From contig NZ_CP150170.1 in NCBI RefSeq assembly GCF_037963865.1, positions 2,852,001 through 2,916,000 on the forward strand: DNA of 64,000 nucleotides, given 5' to 3'. Positions 59,604 through 64,000 of the stretch are shown piece after piece (within the stretch, counting starts at the first letter, position 1; every line of letters starts with the position of its first letter). This DNA is from Paenibacillus sp. FSL R10-2734. GTDB taxonomy: Bacteria > Bacillota > Bacilli > Paenibacillales > Paenibacillaceae. Position numbers and translations under genes: made by a program. Under the pieces are notes generated by a model that did not search any database, had not been told where the DNA came from, and saw nothing but the letters and a program-made list of their open reading frames with translations.

Positions 59604-61082
59604 TTGGAAAAAGTGGATATTTTCAAGGACATTGCCGAGCGTACCGGCGGAGACATTTATCTTGGCGTCGTCGGCGCGGTTCGCACGGGGAAATCGACAT
59701 TCATTAAACGCTTCATGGAAACAATTGTCCTGCCTAACATCACGAATGAGGCAGATCGGGTAAGAGCTGTGGATGAGCTTCCGCAAAGCGCAGCAGGCAA
59801 AACAATTATGACCACTGAACCTAAGTTCGTGCCTAACAACGCAGTCCAAATCAAGGTTGCGGAAGGGCTTGAAGTTAATGTTCGACTGGTAGACTGTGTG
59901 GGTTACGCTGTAGAAGGCGCTAAAGGCTACGAGGATGAGAATGGACCACGAATGATCTCTACGCCTTGGTTTGAGGAGCCAATTCCTTTTCAGGAAGCGG
60001 CAGAGATCGGGACACGTAAGGTCATCCAGGAGCATTCAACGCTTGGTGTTGTGGTAACAACAGATGGAACGATTGCAGAAATTCCGCGGAACTCGTACGT
60101 GGATTCTGAAGAGCGTGTCATTGCGGAGCTGAAGGAAGTGGGTAAGCCATTTGTACTGGTCATTAACTCCACTCGGCCACGCAGTGAGGAAGCGCAGCAG
60201 CTCCGCAACGAGCTAGCCGTCAAATACGATATCCCTGTTATGACGCTTAGCGCGGCAAACATGACTGAAGAAGATGTTACCGGTGTACTGCGTGAGGTAT
60301 TGTACGAATTCCCTGTACATGAAGTGAATGTGAACTTGCCAAGCTGGGTCATGGTGCTTGGAGAGAATCACTGGCTGCGTAGTAGCTATGAGAACTCCGT
60401 CCGCGATACGGTAAAGGACATTCGCCGCTTACGGGATGTTGACCGGCTCGTATCACAGTTTACAGAGTATGATTTTATCGATAAAGCTGGCCTAAGTGGG
60501 ATGAACATGGGTCAGGGAGTAGCAGAGATTGATCTTTATGCCCCAGAAGAGCTGTATGATCAGGTTCTGATGGAGGTAGTAGGGGTTGAGATCCGCGGCA
60601 AGGATCATTTGCTCCAGCTGATGCAGGAATTCTCACATGCGAAAAGGGAGTACGACCGTTTCTCGGAAGCTTTAGAAATGGTCAAGACAACTGGTTATGG
60701 TATTGCTGCTCCTTCGTTAGCTGAAATGGCTCTAGATGAACCAGAACTTATTCGTCAAGGCTCTCGCTTCGGAGTTCGCTTAAAGGCTACCGCACCATCT
60801 ATTCATATGATTCGTGTTGATGTTGAATCTGAATTCTCACCAATCATTGGTACAGAGAAGCAAAGTGAAGAGTTGGTTCGCTATCTGATGCAGGACTTCG
60901 AGAATGACCCGATTAAGATTTGGGAATCCGATATTTTTGGGCGCTCCTTGCACTCCATTGTGAGGGAAGGTATTCAAGGCAAGATTGCGATGATGCCGGA
61001 TAATGCCCGCTACAAATTACAAGAAACGCTTGGTCGGATCATAAATGAAGGCTCAGGCGGATTAATTGCAATTATTCTTTAA
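59604..61082 (+). CDS. spoIVA: Stage IV sporulation protein A
   Basis: Coat morphogenetic ATPase of 492 residues that polymerises on the forespore surface and anchors the coat. The N-terminal P-loop ATPase has GAVRTGKSTFIKRFME (Walker A), DCVGYAVEG and VLVINSTRPR; a middle domain and a C-terminal domain (PIKIWESDIFGRSLHS, LQETLGRIINEGSGGLI) follow. The TTG at 59604 gives the canonical start EKVDIFKDIAERTGGDIYLG after GAGGAGGGG; an ATG at 59586 overlaps that site. Confidence 0.95.
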   Translation: MEKVDIFKDIAERTGGDIYLGVVGAVRTGKSTFIKRFMETIVLPNITNEADRVRAVDELPQSAAGKTIMTTEPKFVPNNAVQIKVAEGLEVNVRLVDCVGYAVEGAKGYEDENGPRMISTPWFEEPIPFQEAAEIGTRKVIQEHSTLGVVVTTDGTIAEIPRNSYVDSEERVIAELKEVGKPFVLVINSTRPRSEEAQQLRNELAVKYDIPVMTLSAANMTEEDVTGVLREVLYEFPVHEVNVNLPSWVMVLGENHWLRSSYENSVRDTVKDIRRLRDVDRLVSQFTEYDFIDKAGLSGMNMGQGVAEIDLYAPEELYDQVLMEVVGVEIRGKDHLLQLMQEFSHAKREYDRFSEALEMVKTTGYGIAAPSLAEMALDEPELIRQGSRFGVRLKATAPSIHMIRVDVESEFSPIIGTEKQSEELVRYLMQDFENDPIKIWESDIFGRSLHSIVREGIQGKIAMMPDNARYKLQETLGRIINEGSGGLIAIIL

Positions 61083-61102
61083 GCTAAATTTGAGTGATTC
61101 GA

Positions 61103-61128
61103 AGAGTGGGAGAAATCCCACTCTTTTT
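61103..61128 (+). terminator. Intrinsic terminator after spoIVA
   Basis: AGAGTGGGA and TCCCACTCT around a 4-nt loop, then TTTTA. The gap from here to 61398 shows no gene. Confidence 0.88.
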
Positions 61129-61398
61129 ATGTGCAAAAATAATGAAACTTGATTCTTATTTCCTACAATAACGGTGAATCTGACTCAATTTTTCTTATGA
61201 AATGAAAGAGTTATACTGGTCTAATAGGTCTAAAAAATTTGAGGAAAAATAGATGATTATGCAAGCATTTATGATAAATTCTGCTCCTTTTTTGACTAAC
61301 AGCTTGAATTTATGGATGGGCTGTATTACTATAAGTTTGTTGCGCTTCAAGGTCTATGGGCGCCAGTGTTCAGTAATAAACGGGATTATCACGTATAT

Positions 61399-61427
61399 TT
61401 TACGTTTAAACGGAAACAGTGTATGAT
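61399..61427 (+). promoter_or_regulatory. Sigma-A-type promoter of hup
   Basis: TTTACG, 17 nt, TATGAT, ending 32 bp before hup. Confidence 0.5.
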
Positions 61428-61458
61428 ACCGGAAATTTACCCAGGGAGGTGAGAAAAC

Positions 61459-61731
61459 ATGAATAAATCTGATTTGATCAATGTAGTTACAGAAGCAACT
61501 GAACTTCCCAAGAAGGATGCTACTAAAGCTGTAGATGCGGTTTTCGAAGCAATTACAGAAGCACTGCAAAGCGGTGACAAAGTACAACTGGTTGGATTCG
61601 GAAACTTTGAAGTGCGCGAACGTTCCGCACGTAAAGGCCGTAACCCACAAACTGGTGAAGAAATCGAAATTCCTGCAAGCAAGGTACCGGCATTCAAACC
61701 CGGTAAGGCGCTGAAAGACGGAATCAAATAA
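61459..61731 (+). CDS. hup: DNA-binding protein HU
   Basis: Nucleoid protein of 90 residues that bends DNA as a homodimer. It begins MNKSDLINVVTEATELPKKD and has GFGNFEVRERSARKGRNPQTG, the arm carrying the conserved Pro, and FKPGKALKDGIK at the end. GGGAGGTGAG precedes the ATG. It sits between spoIVA and mtrB as hbs does in B. subtilis, and is flanked by its own promoter and terminator. Confidence 0.97.
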   Translation: MNKSDLINVVTEATELPKKDATKAVDAVFEAITEALQSGDKVQLVGFGNFEVRERSARKGRNPQTGEEIEIPASKVPAFKPGKALKDGIK

Positions 61732-61774
61732 AGATTTCTACATATCAATCCCATAGTCTTTTTAAGTAACAACT

Positions 61775-61806
61775 ATGCCGCCCTCCAAGGCGGCATTTGT
61801 TTTTTG
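61775..61806 (+). terminator. Intrinsic terminator after hup
   Basis: ATGCCGCC and GGCGGCAT around a 6-nt loop, then TTGTTTTTT. Confidence 0.9.
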
Positions 61807-61848
61807 GAATAGCATGGGCTGTACATTAGTTTTAGAGGAGGATCAGCG

Positions 61849-62097
61849 ATGACGGATAAAAATACGAGCGAAAATCCGCTTCCGACAGGTAGCGACTATA
61901 TTGTGGTTAAGGCCAAAGAAAATGGCGTTCAAGTCATTGGTTTAACTAGAGGTACGGATACACGCTTTCATCATACAGAAAAGCTAGATAAGGGTGAGGT
62001 ATTGATTGCCCAATTTACCGATCATACCTCAGCTATGAAAATCCGCGGTAAAGCTGAAATATTTACGAAACATGGACAATTGGAAAGTGAAAGCTGA
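61849..62097 (+). CDS. mtrB: Trp RNA-binding attenuation protein (TRAP)
   Basis: Protein of 82 residues that forms an 11-subunit ring, binds tryptophan and wraps GAG/UAG-repeat RNA to attenuate trp genes. The core SDYIVVKAKENGVQVIGLTRG, shown by its cues YIVVKA and GLTRGTDTRFHHTEKL, and IAQFTDHTSAMKIRGKAEI carry the RNA-binding Lys and Arg residues. AGAGGAGGAT precedes the ATG. B. subtilis has folE (mtrA) just before it; that gene is absent. No anti-TRAP gene is in the window. Confidence 0.95.
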   Translation: MTDKNTSENPLPTGSDYIVVKAKENGVQVIGLTRGTDTRFHHTEKLDKGEVLIAQFTDHTSAMKIRGKAEIFTKHGQLESES

Positions 62098-62122
62098 AAA
62101 GCAGGCATAGCCTGCTTTTTTT
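62098..62122 (+). terminator. Intrinsic terminator after mtrB
   Basis: AAAGCAGGC and GCCTGCTTT with a 3-nt loop and seven T, starting immediately after the stop codon. Confidence 0.85.
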
Positions 62123-62190
62123 CAAAATATAGTAAGGGTGAATGATCGCATCCACAAAAAAGTGGGTACTATGGATAAGGGGGCCTGTCC

Positions 62191-62733
62191 ATGAACAAAG
62201 CCTGGTTGATCGGAGCCGTATTACTCTTGACCGCAACCTCCGCTGTTATTTTGCCGAAACTGGCAGACTTAGACTCAACTGTACAGCAGAGGAATGGGAT
62301 AGTGGAGACTTTTACGGGCAGCCATAACACAGTGCTTAACAATGACAATCTTGTTGATGTTCTGGGTACCCTTCCGTTAACCTTATCCATAGATAGCGTA
62401 GGCTGGGAAGATCATGTTCTGTCACTGGATCTGAAAGTGAGCGGGAACGATCATGAACCTGAGGAACTCTATCAAAATATGGCCCAGGCCATTTTCTTTG
62501 CTATTCAAGAAACCTCGAATGTGAATCAGCTTCTACTTCGCATTGTGGTTGAAGATAAATGGGTTGGTAGCCGCCGATTGCTGTTATCTGGGGATATCAG
62601 ACGTTCTGAGTGGTCTTATGCGTTGCAAGATGAACTTCAGTCTGCTGGTAATCTTCCTATATCGGAGCGTCTCAAAACAGGCTTCCGCATTAGTGAAACT
62701 GAGCTCTGGAAGAAACAGTTCATTTATCCTTGA
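62191..62733 (+). CDS. Exported or anchored protein of unknown function
   Basis: Protein of 180 residues, not recognised. A hydrophobic N-terminus (AWLIGAVLLLTATSAVI) acts as signal or anchor, followed by a mixed strand-helix domain with no cysteines or catalytic motif (VLSLDLKVSGNDHEPEELYQ, LLLRIVVEDKWVG). AAGGGGGCCTGTCC precedes the ATG. It sits between mtrB and hepS, where Bacillus has no gene. Confidence 0.72.
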   Translation: MNKAWLIGAVLLLTATSAVILPKLADLDSTVQQRNGIVETFTGSHNTVLNNDNLVDVLGTLPLTLSIDSVGWEDHVLSLDLKVSGNDHEPEELYQNMAQAIFFAIQETSNVNQLLLRIVVEDKWVGSRRLLLSGDIRRSEWSYALQDELQSAGNLPISERLKTGFRISETELWKKQFIYP

Positions 62734-62783
62734 ATGGATTAAAAGAAACTCAGGCGTACCACAGTGCGTGACAAAAAAACATG

Positions 62784-62792
62784 TGATATAAT
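62784..62792 (+). promoter_or_regulatory. Extended -10 promoter before hepS
   Basis: TGATATAAT 55 bp before hepS. No matching -35 at the usual distance. Confidence 0.45.
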
Positions 62793-62847
62793 AGACAAGA
62801 TTGTGAACAAACGAATTATTATAATGTCAATGGCTTCGGAGGCTGAA

Positions 62848-63717
62848 ATGAAACCGTACTGCATACCGCAACTGGCTAAACCCTACACCGACTACGACAT
62901 GATTCAGAAGCATACGGATTTGCCGCCGTTTTCTGATGGCCGGGGTCATTTGTTATATATTTTTCTGAATCACGCTTCTTCTGCAAAAGGAAGTTCCGGA
63001 GAGTTGTACACGCTTGTGACCACGCTTGTACAACTGGGTCTGGACACTCACGAGGTAATTGACCGTTCGAATGATAGACGGGGGGGAGACCCTATGCGTT
63101 CCCGTCAATTGAAGGTACTGGCTGGTGATTACTTCAGTAGCTGGTTTTACCATCTGCTTGCAAAGAGTGATCAGATTGAGATGGTTGGAATCTTGAGTAA
63201 GGCAATTGCAGATTTCAATGTCTTGAAAGCGAATCTCTACGTGAAGATGAGAGGAATACGCCTCTCGGCTGAACAATACTTGCGGCACATGGTACAGCTG
63301 AATATGCGGCTGTTCCATTCATTTACGCCTATGATAGAGGACTCCTTAGTGGAGCTATGGGAGAAGTTGCTGGTTGAATTCAGTCAGTGTGAGACCGTTG
63401 CTCTTGAGCTTCTCCGTAGTGATGATCCCGCGAATGCAGAGAATAGCTATTGCTATTGGAAGATGATGGAGACTGCGTCTGAGGATGAACGCAGGCAGCT
63501 TCAAGACCAGAACCTTGATCAGAAGGAATGGAAGATGCTGAAGATGAAATACAAGTGTGATTCTCAACTGACGGACAAGCTTCATCAATCGCTTAAGTCT
63601 ATTCAGGGACTATTGCAAAGCGTTAAAGACGAGAGTTTGCTTAGAGAGCTAGAGATTGCGCTGGATCGTCTTCTCCTGCAGATGAAGGTATCAGGACAAG
63701 CAGCCGTGGAGGGTTAA
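62848..63717 (+). CDS. hepS: Heptaprenyl diphosphate synthase component I
   Basis: Regulatory subunit (289 residues) of the two-part enzyme that builds the C35 side chain of menaquinone. It lacks the Asp-rich catalytic motifs, as expected for component I; the catalytic HepT should lie downstream of menG. Family cues are LLYIFLNHASSAKGSSGELYTLVTTL (in part) and LKVLAGDYFSSWFYHLLA. The ATG at 62848 has CGGAGG 5 nt upstream; an earlier start at 62764 overlaps the promoter. Confidence 0.9.
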   Translation: MKPYCIPQLAKPYTDYDMIQKHTDLPPFSDGRGHLLYIFLNHASSAKGSSGELYTLVTTLVQLGLDTHEVIDRSNDRRGGDPMRSRQLKVLAGDYFSSWFYHLLAKSDQIEMVGILSKAIADFNVLKANLYVKMRGIRLSAEQYLRHMVQLNMRLFHSFTPMIEDSLVELWEKLLVEFSQCETVALELLRSDDPANAENSYCYWKMMETASEDERRQLQDQNLDQKEWKMLKMKYKCDSQLTDKLHQSLKSIQGLLQSVKDESLLRELEIALDRLLLQMKVSGQAAVEG

Positions 63718-63720
63718 TGG

Positions 63721-64000
63721 ATGACTATGGAAAAGACGACAACTGCTGTGGGTGACAACAGCAAACCGAAAGAGCAGTTTGTGCATTCCGTGTTTGAGAG
63801 TATTGCTGGAAAATACGATTTGATGAATGACATTCTAAGCTTTCGCCGTCATAAGGCTTGGCGAAAATTCACAATGAAGAAGATGGGTATGAAGCACGGA
63901 GATTCAGCTGTAGACCTATGCTGTGGGACCTGTGATTGGAGCATTGCCTTGGCGGAAGCCTCACAGACGGGTAATGTGATCGGACTGGATTTTAGTAGGG
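63721..64000 (+). CDS. menG: Demethylmenaquinone methyltransferase (3'-truncated by window)
   Basis: First 93 codons of the UbiE/MenG methyltransferase, which adds the methyl group to demethylmenaquinone. The start reads EQFVHSVFESIAGKYDLMND, then the SAM-binding loop VDLCCGTCDW and VIGLDFSR before the window ends. The ATG at 63721 follows GGAGGG in the end of hepS, 3 bp after its stop. Order hepS-menG(-hepT) is as in B. subtilis. Confidence 0.95.
   Translation, partial: MTMEKTTTAVGDNSKPKEQFVHSVFESIAGKYDLMNDILSFRRHKAWRKFTMKKMGMKHGDSAVDLCCGTCDWSIALAEASQTGNVIGLDFSR

Overview
This window reads as a chromosomal segment of an endospore-forming Firmicute, most likely Paenibacillus or a close relative. 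The inference rests on gene content and order, not on a database search. Sporulation genes (spoVAA, spoVAB, spoVAF-like, ytfJ, dacB-like, spmA, spmB, ypeB, spoVIF-like, spoIVA) lie among housekeeping genes in an order close to that of the Bacillus subtilis lysA-ppiB-rib-scpAB-dacB-spmAB-rluB-resABCDE-serA-ypbDGH-prsW-ypeB-cmk-ypfD-der-gpsA-spoIVA-hbs-mtrB-hepS-menG region.

Layout. 1-3182: the 3' end of a GH53 galactanase gene, an opposed GH53 remnant, an alpha/beta hydrolase and a decayed stretch. 3183-8544: spoVAA-spoVAB-spoVAF, lysA and ppiB. 8577-13086: a membrane protein and a large LPXTG cell-wall adhesin. 13450-18487: mscL, a 51-bp tandem repeat, and the FMN-riboswitch-controlled ribD-ribE-ribBA-ribH operon. 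18623-25260: scpA-scpB, ytfI-ytfJ, dacB-spmA-spmB, a small amidase-like gene and rluB. 25381-32919: the cytochrome c maturation and redox-sensing operon resABCDE, glpK and a small helix-hairpin-helix gene. 32996-40353: an accessory block. 40426-47762: serA under a T-box, then ypbD-, ypbG- and mecA/ypbH-like genes, a deacetylase lipoprotein and several hypotheticals. 47913-64000: prsW, a tiny cysteine-rich ORF, ypeB, a PilZ protein, cmk-plsC, the S1-domain protein, der-plsY-gpsA, spoVIF-like, a yphE/F-like pair with a ferredoxin, spoIVA, hup, mtrB, hepS and the start of menG.

The most interesting locus is on the minus strand at 36883-32996. A sigma-A-type promoter leads into a class I cyclic-di-GMP riboswitch followed by an intrinsic terminator. 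Downstream are a thiamine-diphosphate enzyme of the acetolactate-synthase family, a carboxymuconolactone-decarboxylase-family protein, a small unknown protein and a KAS III-like enzyme that keeps the catalytic Cys but lacks the His and Asn of the usual triad. Seven bases of the aptamer's 3' strand can pair with the terminator's 5' arm, which suggests an OFF switch. I read this as a candidate c-di-GMP-controlled pathway for a small acyloin or acylated molecule. A chemoreceptor gene without a ligand-binding domain lies just upstream, and a PilZ-domain c-di-GMP effector is encoded about 14 kb away.

Other RNA control elements are the FMN riboswitch, the serA T-box and many intrinsic terminators. 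I found no tRNA, rRNA, CRISPR array, prophage or intact insertion sequence.
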